Positions 1-13,200 of a stretch of 64,000 nucleotides of DNA are shown piece after piece. The notes beneath the pieces were generated by a model. The model had not been told where the DNA came from. It did not search any database and saw only the letters and a list, made by a program, of their open reading frames with translations. A program made the translations under genes and the position numbers. The DNA is from Podarcis raffonei (taxonomy: Eukaryota; Chordata; Lepidosauria; Squamata; Lacertidae). The DNA lies in NCBI RefSeq assembly GCF_027172205.1, contig NC_070605.1, forward strand, positions 23,802,304 to 23,866,303, in the 5' to 3' direction. The first letter of the stretch is position 1. Each line of letters begins with the position of its first letter.

Positions 1-474
1 GTGTTGGGGAGGGGTTTGCAAGAATCTGGAAGCTTGTGGTTTTTTTCTGCATTTTTATGATTTTCTGTGACCATTGGGCCACTCTGCTGTTTTTTTTAAA
101 AAATTCTGGATTTGAATTTCTGTGTGCTGGGTGGCTGGGGGAACAGTTGGGGAGGGGTTTGCAAGAATCTGGAAGCTTGTTTTTTTTCCTGCATTTTTAT
201 GATTTTCTGTGACCATTGGGCCACTCTGCTGTTTTTTAAAAAAATTTCTGGGTTTGAATTTTGAAATGCTCTTTACAGTATGTGTGACTTTAAAGAGCAC
301 TTAATAAACTCTTGTTGTACCAAATTTGGCTTTGTTTGGACTTTTTTTGACCATAGGAACGCATTAATTGATTTTCAATGCATTCCTATGGGATTTTGTG
401 CTTCGCGAGACGAAAAATTCGCTAGACGAAAAAATCCGCGGAACGAATTAATTTCATCTTGCGAGGCACCACTG
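1..474 (-). mobile_element. TA-flanked MITE (Tigger-like ends), partly outside window
   Basis: On the minus strand the element begins CAGTGGTGCCTCGCAAGATG at 474, with TA just outside (475-476), and runs off the left window edge. It contains GACGAA motifs repeated near its end and a direct duplication of about 143 bp at 4-280. The CAGTGG start and TA target suggest a Tc1/mariner (Tigger-type) non-autonomous element; the family name is inferred. It lies in CUL5 intron 1. Confidence 0.6.
4..285. repeat. Tandem duplication, period about 143 bp
   Basis: TTGGGGAGGGGTTTGCAAGA at 4 recurs at 147, and the CATTTTTATGATTTTCTGTG segment follows in both copies. It is internal to the MITE that crosses the window edge. 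Confidence 0.8.
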
Positions 475-1093
475 TATCTGAAGAATTTTGCACTTCAGAA
501 TCTGCTTCCAAGTTTAAAATGTGCTGCATAAGGTAGTCCATATCCCTAGTGCTATAAGGTTACAGTGGTGTTTGAAAACGTCCAGCACAATGCAGATAAA
601 TAAAACAATGAAAATGCATTTTGTCAGTGTTTCATTGTCTCCCCTTTTTGTGGCTCATGACTTAAAAAGCTTCTTTCTTGTTTAAGTTCTGGACTATTAC
701 TTAAATGTCCCTGCTGGAGTATCATATACAACTTAGGGGGATAGGAGATGAATCTCTCATTGGGACATTTTTAAAACGTGGCTAGTTCAATATGTTTGAA
801 GTCTGAACCTGGGAAAACCAATGTGTGCTGTGATTTCTACTAAGTTTGTTCTCCTGAGGATTGCAGATAACACGGTGTGATCATGAAACTTCACAGGGTA
901 AGATGCAATGAGTTATTTAAAGAAGTGGTTGTCTAGTTGATCTATTTGACTACAGGTGGACCCAAGTGCACATGTAATTGGAAGCCCCAATGAGCAAAAT
1001 GGACTGGATTCAGAATAAACATATATAGGACTGGGTTGCAAGATTAATGCTTATTTGACCTGTATTTAAAGTATGCTGTCTTCTTTCTTGAAG

Positions 1094-1203
1094 AATAAAG
1101 GTTCACTTCAGTTTGAAGACAAATGGGATTTCATGCGCCCCATTGTTCTGAAGCTTTTGCGCCAGGAATCTGTCACGAAACAGCAGTGGTTTGATCTATT
1201 TTC
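1094..1203 (+). CDS. CUL5: CUL5 exon 2
   Basis: Codes residues 9-45 (NKGSLQFEDKWDF to QWFDLF plus two bases of a Ser codon). The acceptor follows TTCTTTCTTGAAG and the donor is GTAAGT. It starts in phase 0, as expected after an exon ending in the LLK codons. Confidence 0.96.
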
Positions 1204-4200
1204 GTAAGTAGTGTGTATCATTTGTAATTCTTGGGTAATAGAACAATGGTAATGGTTTGTAATATCTTGTTGAAACAGTTGTTTAAGGAAAGACCCTGTA
1301 ATAGACTTCTTACTTAGGATACTCATTTGTTTTCAAGATAGCTAGCAATTGACTTTGAAAATTAGAATGGTAATGAAGTGATTTATTTGGGATTATCATT
1401 TACTTAAACTGTTATGTATTGATGTACTGTGCTCATAGGTTCCACATTCAAGTAATTTTTCTCTGATAAAATGATTGGACAGTTATTTTTATATAGCACA
1501 ATCTATTGCTATTCTGTCAACAGAAGTCTAAATTCTAATCAGTGCTTTACTCAGAGCTGAAAATATGCTGAAAAGAGCAATTTCCGAAGCTAATAGCAGC
1601 TTTTAGCAGTGCTGCATTTACAAAATATGCACACACACAAATGGATTTCAGGACGTATTTATGAACACACATACCCTTTTTTAAAGAACATTTGTTCCAT
1701 TTTTTGTTGACAGGGTTTTTCCTTCTAAAGACTAGCAGTAGAAGGGGCTTGCTTCCTGGGCTGTAATTGTCACTTGAACTAGCGAGCCCCTGGCTATCAG
1801 GGCTCACTCCCGTAACCTATGAATTCCTCCTCAAGTTGCTCTTGCCAAAAAAGGGAGTTGCTGTTAAGCCTTTTCCTGACATTCTCTCCCCCACCCCACC
1901 CCTCTGGCCGATGTTCCTTGAGCTGAGAGATGAAGATTGGGAGGTTGGAGGATGGAGACACATGCATGGGCAATCATATGTTCATAGGAGAGATGGTACC
2001 CATGCCTTGTATGCAAGTGAGCTTACTTGAGTGTGTAACACACCATACTTGCTGACCAGAGGGCCTCGCTGCTCTTAGGTAAGCTTGTGGGCTTGCCCTA
2101 ATATGATTTCTCTCTCTTGATGTGTGCTTAGAATGAGCAGATGAACGTGACCCTTTCCTAAGTGGAATTAAAATAGTGTGGCAAACTTGAGAGGGAAGGG
2201 GCAAGCAATCGGGGGCAAGAAGTCTTGAGAATTTCATCACCAGCTCTTGCAAAGGTGAAACCTCATATGAGATATCTTTGCAGGACAGATTGCCATAAAG
2301 TGACTCCGTAGAGGATTTGGCAGTCACATGGGTGGCAGATTAAGTTGTAGTCCTACTCTGAGTACACACATTGAAATTAATGGGCATGACTAACTTACGT
2401 TCATTAATTTCAGTAGGTCTACTGTGAGTAAACCTTAGTTGGATACAACTCATAGGTTTTCTAAGCTCCAGATCTGATAGTTTCGAATAAGGACATAAAG
2501 AGCTTCTATATATATCGAGTCATACTAATGGTTTATATAGCATCTATATAAATGGTTGTCGGCTGGTTTTATCAGTGGGATAATCTTAAAGGTGGGTGAG
2601 TGACCAAGCCCTCTCCCTCTCCCTCTAGCCAAAGGGACATGTTAGAAAATCCAGTTTCATTCTGATACTTGAAGTCAGGGAAGAGACACACTGGAGTGCC
2701 TAAGTGAGAGCAGAGACAAATGTTGTCCATTTTTTAGCCATTTTGCAGGGAAACTAGAATGATATCTGGCTTTGCGAGTGAGAGAAGGGCTTTGCCTCTT
2801 TATTTGCTTTCCTATGCCTTCATCTCACTACCTCATATTGCTGGAAGTCCAGAAGGAAGAAGGTGATGAGCACCTGGGGTATGTGAGATTGTCAGAACAT
2901 CTCAGGAGAGCAGCTTTTGCTAACAAACCGCTAGTTGTTAACCTAATTATGACCAGTAGCTGCTCTGAAGGGTCTCAGTCAGGGCTGTCTTAGACTTATT
3001 ACCAAAACACCTTCAACTGGGGAAGCCAGGCACGAACTTGGGATGTTTACAAAAGTATGTGATCTAGCACTAAGCTGCAGCCCTTTATGTGTGCCTCATT
3101 AAAACGGTTCCATTTTTTTCCGGGGAGATGGTGTTTCTCCACGTGGAAATAGTTCTGTTTCCCAGGATGGCAACTTTGGTTAGGCATACTCTGTAACAGT
3201 GGGCTTTGTAAATGAATGATAAAGTACCAGATTCTTTTTTCTACTGTGAATTATTTGACTTCAGACATTAATATTGCATGTACAGATTTGTATATGCTGA
3301 TATGTCTATTTAAAACGGCCTAATGGACAAAGTAATGCTTGGTCCCACTTTCCCCAGCTGTGGGTAGGCACTATATTGTTGACATTTACCTGGGGTTGCT
3401 TGAGGACATTATTATCAAGTGGCCACTTAAACTGAAATTTCAGCTATACAGTTTAGTATTATCTTGACCTGACTGAATGTATATATTTTCTAGGGATGTG
3501 CATGGCGTTTGCTTGTGGGATGATAAAGGCCCAGCAAAAATACACCAGGCTTTGAAAGAAGATATCCTTGATTTTATTAAACAAGCACAAGCAGTAAGTT
3601 TTCAACTTGTCCACAAGTAGATTCTTTTCTCCTGATATCTCAAAAGTGTATTTTCTCAAAGGCAGCTCAACTTTGCATACAGAACTGAGAATAACCACAA
3701 ACATGATGGGTCACCTAATCCAAATCTCCCTGGATAGGGCGGTGTGTACTGTGCAGATGTTGGGCGATTGTCATCTTGCAGCTTTTTTACAAGTTTGCTT
3801 TTGTAACATCAGAGTTCTCTGTGTTATGTATGGCATAATATTTTTTTAAAAAAAGAACCAATAGCTTCATTGGTGGTAGGCATTAGAAGTACTCATGTGT
3901 GTTTTTATACTGTATCTGTTTTTATACTGTACCTGTGATTTTCGGATGAAGGGTGGTATAGAAACTTAACAAATAAAGATGATAATATTTTGAGCCATCT
4001 CTTCTTTCAGAGAGTGCTGAGCCACCAAGATGATACTGCATTACTGAAAGCCTATATTGTAGAGTGGCGTAAATTCTTCACGCAGTGTGATATCTTACCC
4101 AAGCCATTTTGTCAGTTAGAGATTACTCTCATGGGCAAACAAGGCAGCAACAAGAAGTCCAATGTAGAAGACAGTATTGTACGAAAGGTAAGTTCTTTGC

Positions 4201-7200
4201 TGTAAATATACACCATCACAAAGAGAGTTTGTTGTAGCACGAATACATGGCATAGCATAGCATAGCGAAATCTTGCATCGTCCATAGTTATACTGAAGCA
4301 TCACTTTAAAGTGGGGGTTAGAACTGATGATTTACTGAACTGCTTCTCTTTCCACTGCCAGACACAATTCCATAATGCAGTGCTATTCATCCAATGTAGT
4401 GGTAGCTTTGCATATTCCTGCTGCTTTTCTCTTAAACAAATTTGTAGGTAGGTGATGAATATGTTCTTCCTTTGAAAGTGTGAAAAGAGTGTGGCCAAAA
4501 AAAGCAGTTGGTTTATGTTTCCCTGAGTTTTAAAGATAAGACAGAGTGAGTGCATAATTAGCTGGAGTTATTTAAAACACACTTTCTACTCAATTAACAA
4601 TGCTCACTATAAAGTGACCACAAACCTCATTGGAGACCTTTTTTTGTTTTTGTTAGTCCTTGGTAAAGAGAGTGGCAATTGTAACAGAACATTTGTTTTT
4701 TTTAATAGCTGTCATGTGGACATGCTGTACTATTTGAGAAATAAGTTTAAATCTGAAACTGAACTTTTGCCAGGCCCTTCAAGGGCCAGTTTTTAATGGG
4801 TTGCCTTTTGAGAATTTGTACATACCTTTTAATGTTATTTCTTCTTCTTTCTGTCTTTGCAGCTCATGTTAGACACTTGGAACGAATCCATATTTTCAAA
4901 TATAAAGACTCGCCTTCAAGACAGTGCAATGAAGCTGGTCCATGCTGAAAGGCTAGGAGAAGCATTTGACTCTCAACTTGTCATTGGTGTTAGAGAATCG
5001 TATGGTATGTGTTGTTTTATGGGACATGTCTTCAGAACCCCATTAATATACAAACCATCATAGTTTGCCTCCAGCTACAATTTGCATTGACAAAAGGATT
5101 GATGACAAGTGTACAGAAAAGACCAGTAATCTCTGTAGTCCAGCAGCAGGAGCAGTTTCCAAAGGTGTTTGAACTATAAGGTTTTTTTTCTTGATGCTTG
5201 AAACTTGTCCCTTGTCTTGATTAGTAAATAAGGAATTTCTTCAGACATTTCAATCAGTGATGATCTTAAGATTTATGTTACTGCTGCTTTTGCACAGGCA
5301 AATGCCCTGGGAATTATTATTTTTTGGGGGGTAGGAATCTGAAATCCCATGGATTGGTGGAAGTTAAATTCAATATTTTTTAAACACTACCCTTTTTGGT
5401 GCTGTAAGTTCCAGAGTTAGCCCTCCTGGCCTGGCCCAGCCCTTGCCACTTTCCTAGAATGCCCATTTTTCAGGTCTTATGCTGGAAAGATCTTTCAGTA
5501 ATGACTCAGGTGACTGAGCTGACAGGTTGAGGGAGTTAAGACTGGCATATCTTTGCCCAAATTGGTATATGGGGCTTATGCCAGCATAGCCCAGCAGGAC
5601 CAGGAATCGGCTGACTGAGCGAGAGATCCTGTGGGTCTTTATTCGCTCATCCTGAGACAAGTCCCTTACCTGCTAACTTACAATCTAAAATTGCCCTAAA
5701 AATCATAGTCTTATGTCCAGATGATCAGGAATTGTTTTAAAAAATGGAAAGCTAGACTATGTTTTTCTGCCTATTGTTATATTCATTGTCATTAATGGGA
5801 GAAGTGTGTTTCGTCATATAGAAGCCCAGGAAGAATGCTTTAACTTTATATTCCTCATTTCAGTTAATCTGTGTTCTAATCCTGAAGACAAACTCCAGAT
5901 TTATCGGGATAATTTTGAAAAAGCATACCTTGATTCAACAGAGAGATTTTATAGAACTCAAGCCCCTTCGTATTTGCAACAAAATGGTGTTCAGAATTAC
6001 ATGAAATATGTAAGTTCAAAGGTGTTGGTATGAAGTTGTTGGTCCTGTTAATGTTAATATTCTAAGTAATCGTTGTTCTGCTCTCTACAGGCAGATGCTA
6101 AATTAAAGGAAGAAGAAAAAAGAGCACTACGGTATTTAGAAACCAGGCGGGAATGTAACTCTGTAGAAGCGGTATGTGTTAGTTTTAGCTATATATAGCA
6201 GGTATAATTATATACCATTGTATACCCATTTACGTGGGTGCAAACATCACCGAGCTCTGTGGGACTTTGTATGGGATTGCCCTGTAGAATGTGTACATGC
6301 TTCTGCTTTTTTATCCCTGTGCTTTAGGACCCTTGTTCCCTTGATTATAATCTTTATTAACTGTTTTTAATATTGTAATTCAAAATTGTTGTAACCCACC
6401 CTGGAACTTCATGGTGAAGAGTGGATGATGATGATGATGATGATGATGAAGAAGAAGAATAAATAATACTCACATTAGTCAAAATGTCTATAAACGTAAT
6501 TTTATCTACTATAGGGGGTGTCCTAAATTTGCTTCATACTGGGGAGTTCTGTATTTTGCAAAACTGGAGACTAGCTGATTTCAGATTATCCTCCAAGCCA
6601 GAGCTTCCCAAACTGTGTGTCACATGAATACTCCCCATGCTCCTCCTGGGACTGGAAAGGGGTTAGTTTAACCACCAGTTTGCTAGTAAAACTGAATTGC
6701 CGTTTCACAAAATGATGCATGTCTAAAAAGTGTGTCACCAACATGAAAAGTTTGGAAAGCTCTCCTCCAAACCATAGTTTGAGCAAGCCCTCCAAACCAG
6801 AATTGCAAAGCACAAAATGATCCTGGTGTGCTGTCCTAGTTTGAAGGGTTCAATCTCCCCCAAACACTTCACCCAAAATGTCTTCCATATCATTTAAAAA
6901 AAAGACAGTCCCCTCCCATTCCTCATTCTCACAATCAGAGAAGTCTCCACACCAAAGGAAAACGGATTGGGAGGGAGGAATAAATAAGCAAACTCAGGTG
7001 TAAGTTCTTAGTTACCAGTTCTTTGAATGATAAACTGGATTGGAAAGAGTTCAAGGAGTTCATAAGTTCTTGGTGTCTCAGCTGCACAGATGAAGTGGCC
7101 CCACATCTGTTCTCTTCTCTTATGTAGCCTAATGTAATGGCTGCTATCGGGTGACAATTCATGGAGGGAGGAGCTTGACTGTATTCCTTCTGTTTCCTCC

Positions 7201-10200
7201 ACTAGTATTGCCTAATGTAATGTCTGCTGCAAATTGTGGCTTGATTAAAAGAGGAAGTGATTGATTGAGGCATGCATGAGGGAGGGTGAAAGGGGTGTGT
7301 GGAATGTTCCTCAGCCTCCAAAACATGATTGCAAGATCATCTCAATTCAGCTGATGCGTTTCTACATCCTAAGTACACTAATGCTTGCACTTCTACCTTT
7401 CAGCTTATGGAGTGCTGTGTGAATGCTCTGGTGACATCTTTTAAGGAGACAATTTTAGCTGAATGCCAAGGCATGATCAAGCGAAATGAAACGGAAAGTA
7501 AGTGAAGTATAGCATAAATCTGTGTCATTAGATTGGTATGGACAGAGTAAAATATATAACTGATTTATATTACTGCTTTTGTAAAGAGTAGCACACAAGA
7601 AATACAATTTGACGTAGAAGCAGTTCAGAGTTGCTTGCTGCCCTGCATGGCTATGTGTAAATATATTTTATCACATGTTTCTTTGTTGCACTTTTATCCT
7701 ACCCTTTCTCCAAGGAGCTCAGGGTCTGTGCACAAAGTTATTCTCCCCATCTTAATCCTCAAAACAACCCTGTTAATTCCGTGAGTCTGAGGAATAGTGG
7801 CTGGTCTAAGGTTAACTTCATGGCTGAGTGGGAGCTGAAATCTGTTCTACCTGCATAGACTAATATTTGAACCACTATATTACACATCGGGATGTTTATA
7901 TTCATTCATTGCAGTTTCAGTGCATTTCATGTAACTGAATGAGGGTTAATCCAGTGGTAGCTGAAAGCACACTTGGCCCCACCATATTGCATTATGATTG
8001 CTGCAGCATGCTTTTAGCTGTATTTCAACATCCTTGTCTGTCTTTTGGGTCTACTTAGTTTTTATCATTTAGGTGAACAGGCATATCTTTAAGCCCTAGG
8101 AATGCTATTAGTTTATGTGCCTTTTTGGCAAAGGTTTATATTGATGACAAGTGATGTCATTCTGAGTTGCTTTTCAATACATTATTATCCATGGGTGGAA
8201 ATCAGAAGAAAGAGACTGCATAAGCAAACAACCCTGCACACTATAACCTTTTGTTTAATTTACTCCACTACATGGTATCTGTTATTTGTGGGGTTGTTGT
8301 TGTTTTTTTAAAATAGCAATAAGTTCAAAATGGATGATTCCACCTTCATGGTATAAACATCTGCAGTTAGGCCTGGGAATTCAAAAGGTATCTGACCTTT
8401 AAAAAATATGCTTGGCTTCTCATCCTGACAGCACTTCTTTGGCACTAGTCCAGAGCTGAATATAGCATGGTAGCAAACGTCGTACAAGTATAACTTTCAG
8501 TCCTCAAGGGGAATGAGACTTTATGGGAACTTGGAACTATTGAGAAATTGATTAGTGAACATGGGCTATTGCAGTGAATTTCGCTGCATAGTCCTGGAGA
8601 AGACTGGTCCATAAAACCACTTCTTCCCCCACAGTTTTGCTTTCCTCTGCATCCTTCCCTGAATGAATCAGTGATTTATTTGTTTTACATACTTAATTTG
8701 AATTATATACTGCTTATTCTTAAAAACCTCTGAGTGGTTTACATAAAATGTAATGCTGACCCTGGCTAACTGTAGGCAGCAAATCAGGAGTCCTCCTTGA
8801 GGATGCATTCTTTCCCTTCCTTCTCTTCCTTTTATTTATTTTATTCATTTATTCCCCGCCTTTCCCCCTGATGGCACTCAAGGTAGTTTCTCTTCTCTTC
8901 CCTTCCCTTCCCTTCCCTTCCCTTCCAAGGGTTAATATAGTTCTCTTTTATGGTCCCAGTGCAGTCCCATTTATCGGTATTGTGCCTGTGCAGAGCCTTA
9001 CTTTGGAGACTTCTAGAGCTAGGCTAATGTTTTCTGCAGGCAGCTCACCACCATCTTAGCACACTCTCAAAAGGGCCATGACTACTACTGTTCTGTAAGT
9101 TCCTTTCATCCACCTCAGTGGTAGCATGATGAGAGACTTCCTACTTGCTTGTTCTGTCAGAGGTTGAGCTTGGCTATTTAAAATCAGCACTATATTCCTT
9201 TTTATTCTTTCTTTACTATAGTGTATTTTATTAATACAGTACATACAGATTTTAAAAAAATATTTCACATCTGCTTTGATTGCTGTGAGCCTCAGGTTGC
9301 TTCTGTCTTCTCCCAATAAGCCTATTTTACTTTATTTTCACAACATTTATATACAGCTTATATACACGTATACCATAGTTCAAAGCCTAGATTACAAGGA
9401 TCCTGGTATTGATTAACCATGGTGTGTATGTGATGGAAGACTATGGTTAATGCTAGAAAGGAAAGGGGAAAATTGGTTCATGGAGGAGAAAGTGTGCATT
9501 CTCAAGGCTGGCTTCCAATTTGCACATTGTGGTTTGTACATAGCCCAGGTTAAGCCTGAACAGACCCACTGGATAATATCAGGTCATTATTCATAGAATT
9601 CCCACTGATAGTTTGTGAAGTGGAGGAGCGTTTTGCAATTAAGAGAGCATGAATCAAACATCTTGCAATTTGTAGACATTATTATTTGAATTTACCGTAT
9701 TTTTCGCCCTATAGGACGTACTTTTTCCCCTCCAAAAATGAAGAGGAAATGTGTGTGCCTCCTATGGGGCGAATGCAGGCTTTCGCTGAAGCCTGGAGAG
9801 CGAGAGGGGTTGGTGTGCACCGACCCCTCTCGCTCTTCAGGAGAGCCGCAGCACCAGCCCCACAAGGTCGGGGGACAGTGGGGAGGCGGAACGCCGCCAT
9901 CCCGCTGTCTCCCAATGTGGTTTGGAGGCTGACGGCGGGGAGACGCGTGCTTCTCCCCGCTGCCAGCCCCGCAAGCTCCGGGGACAGCTGGGAGGCGCCG
10001 TGTGTCTTCCCGCTGTCCCCGGACCTGTTCTGCAGGCGGGCGGCGGGGAGAAGAGCGCTTCTCCCCGCTGCCTGCCCCGCAAGCTCCGGGGACAGCTGGG
10101 AGGCACAGTGCGTCTCCCCGCTGCCAGCCCCACAAGCGCCTGGGGGGGGGGAAATACATTTTTTTTCTTTATTTCCCCCCCAAAAAACTTGGTGCATTCT

Positions 10201-13200
10201 ATGGGCCGGTGCGTCCTATGGGGCGAAAAATATGGTATATACTGCCCTATACCTGGAGGTCTCAGGGCGGTTCACAGAATAAAGCTTCTCTGGAATAAAG
10301 CTTCCAGGTGCCTTGCTACAGATGAATTGACTTGTGACTTCTTCAACTTTTTTTGTCTTCAGAGTTGCATCTAATGTTTTCATTGATGGATAAAGTTCCT
10401 AATGGAATAGAGCCTATGTTAAAAGATTTGGAAGAGCATATCGTTAGTGCTGGGTTAGCAGATATGGTAGCAGCCGCTGAAACTATTACTACTGTAAGTA
10501 GGTGTTTCTTGACTTTATCCCTTACCCTTAGAAAGCTTTCCCTATATATCAGGAATATTTTGCAAAACTAATTCTCAGTTTGGTGTGAAGTAGGTGTCCA
10601 AAGTGTTGGTTGCCTTTTTTTACCACCCAAGAAATCATGCAGCCAAATGTTTGCAACTACATCCAGTATGATATGCTCCTTCCCACTTCAGTCCCTGCCT
10701 TTCCCAGAAACAGTCTCCACTAAATCTTGAAATGAATGTGTGAAATTGAATTGAAAACCAGGCTGTTTACTAGATATAGTAGGGAAATATTGCTGCTTCC
10801 TTAAAATCATTGGGGTTTTTAAATCTCATGAAATAAAACTGCAAGCTTTTAATTTTGTTGGGGTTATTAAGCAATTAAAGATTTCTATTACAAATTGAAA
10901 CTTTGCTTCAAAGCAATCAGCACAATTAAGAGCAAGCCAAATCCCTGGAACGTGGGGATCTTAAAAGAACTGCCACCATGCTGGCAAGATAAATTCCCTG
11001 CACCAGATTTAATGGTAGATAAATTAACCATGGCTCTGCCTTCCAATTTGCATTTAGAGTTATCACATAGCATGCCATTGAGGGACTGCCCATTTGTGAT
11101 ACGAATGAGCAGTCAGAAGCCTTGGATTTGTATGTTCATTCTCTCCAACTTTTGTGTGCGGCAATTCCCTACCTCCAGTTCTCGTTTGAGGCCAATCTTA
11201 GTAAGCAAGCTTCATCCAAACCATGGTTAGTGTCAAACCAGGATTGTGGTTAGTGTCAAACCAGGTGAATTGCCATGCATACTAGGCACACCAAGCCCCA
11301 AACCTTTAGCTGGTGGTTCACGTAATTCCAGTCTTTGGTTTAGCATAATGTCTGAATCACTTCTTGGGGTGAAATTGTATTTTTTGTAATAGGAAAAGTA
11401 GCTGAAATTGATGGTGGCCTGTAAAGTCACCTCTACCTTCTAAAGAACTGGGACATCTTCCTCAAATGAAGCAGTTTTATTGGAAGCACCTGGTGTACTT
11501 TTCCAGTCTATAAAAAGGGATAGATCAAAAAGCTGACAGTAACCAGATATCTGTCAGATTGTCCACTAACACTCAACAATTTCCATTTTTAATGTATTTT
11601 GAATAGTTCTTGTTCCTTTGTTCTAACAGCTTGTACTTAGCTGAAATTTCTGTAGAATATAGGTTCTTCCAAGAAATGTGTTTTAGGAATATAATTCAGA
11701 AAACTTTTTATAAATTGTTTGAACTTAAAATTGGTAATGTGCTTCATAAAATCTAGCAAAAGTAATTATTTTTGAGCTCAATACCCTCCATGAAAATAAG
11801 TAATTCACAGAAAATTGGTTTAATTTACCAATGCCACGATTAATAATAATGTGCTATTTTTTCTCACAGATTTGGCTTTTTATTTTTTGTTGCTTTGCTT
11901 CTTCAATTTTTAGGATTCTGAAAAGTATGTAGAACAATTGCTCACATTATTTAATCGATTTAGCAAGCTGGTTAAAGAAGCTTTTCAAGATGACCCAAGA
12001 TTTCTTACTGCCAGAGATAAGGTATGATTGTTATTAATTCAGTTGGCCATTTGTTTCACTTTTTAATACTGTGTGTTTTAAAACACAATGACTTACTTCA
12101 TGTTTCAAGTCTACAATTTGTTATGATGCTTATGGGACTTGCATGATGTAAGTGAAAAATATAATAACTAGGCATCTGACTGTCATCTTAAGAATTCTCT
12201 ATATAGAAGTAATTGCAAGATTTCAATCATATACTTATACAATTACATTTGATACTGTCACAGCTTTACATGCCTAATTAATCATGATATGTCAATATTG
12301 CCCAAGTATCTAAGTCGGGGATTTCTTAAGATGATTATAGAAATAGTAGTCAGTTGAAAGTCCTAATACTATAAACTGTATATAAAATGTTGGAGAATAC
12401 CATCACAAGGTATGATGATATAATAATACTAGGTATACTGCTGATATAATGGTAGGTTTTAAAATGCAGGCAACAAAACTGTTACATTTCTATGAATAGT
12501 TTAGCTAGTTCAGACATCATATTTGACTGATTTAATATTTGGGATTACCCTGCATGTGTCAGGAGTGAGCCAGCAGTAAATCACCTGGAGTAAGTGAACT
12601 TATCTATTAGAAAAAAGCAGGATCTGCACAGGGTTGCCAGGCCTAAATGAGCACATCAACTCTTCTTCAGTAGGTCTTGCCCCAGGAGACAGTTGCAGAG
12701 ACTGAAGGTCCACAGCTGCCTAAGTCACTTCTCCAGGGTTTTCCTCAAGCAAATTAAGACATGGCCTGTGCTTTTGCTCCTCCTGCTTATGCCTCTCCTA
12801 GTTCTGGGAGACCAGCGGAAGTGGAGCTTGTCACAGCAGGAGAGGGAGACACCTGTGCTTTTTCACCAGGCTGACTCACCTCTGCCTCTTGGCCTCTCTC
12901 ACCCCCCTCTCCTGCTGCAGCTTCTGGCTCTGATTCTGGACTTCTCTCTGCCACAGACATCCCCCACTCATTAAGCCCTGTTACCTCTTCAGCTTCTGAC
13001 ACCTGCTCCTTTCAGTCTTCTCTCTGACCACCCATCGGCAACCCACCTCCAGTACCCAGGCTTTGAGCCTTTTCCCCTTGGGGGTCCTCCAGCTAGTTCC
13101 TCCTACCATTCTTCTGTGTCCAACCTTTCCACGACAGCAGGTTTGCACACACCTAACCTCCACCCACCTATGTGCATTTCCCCTTCTCTTTCCTGGTTAG

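Noticed and set aside
9686-10374. Several overlapping 100-200-codon open frames on both strands
   Set aside because: They come from the GC-rich, tandemly repeated interior of a TA-flanked repeat; all frames look open and none resembles a protein domain.
12693-12974. 93-codon frame starting with a hydrophobic Leu-rich stretch, resembling a signal peptide
   Set aside because: Product of a CT-rich block in a CUL5 intron; no splice context or domain.
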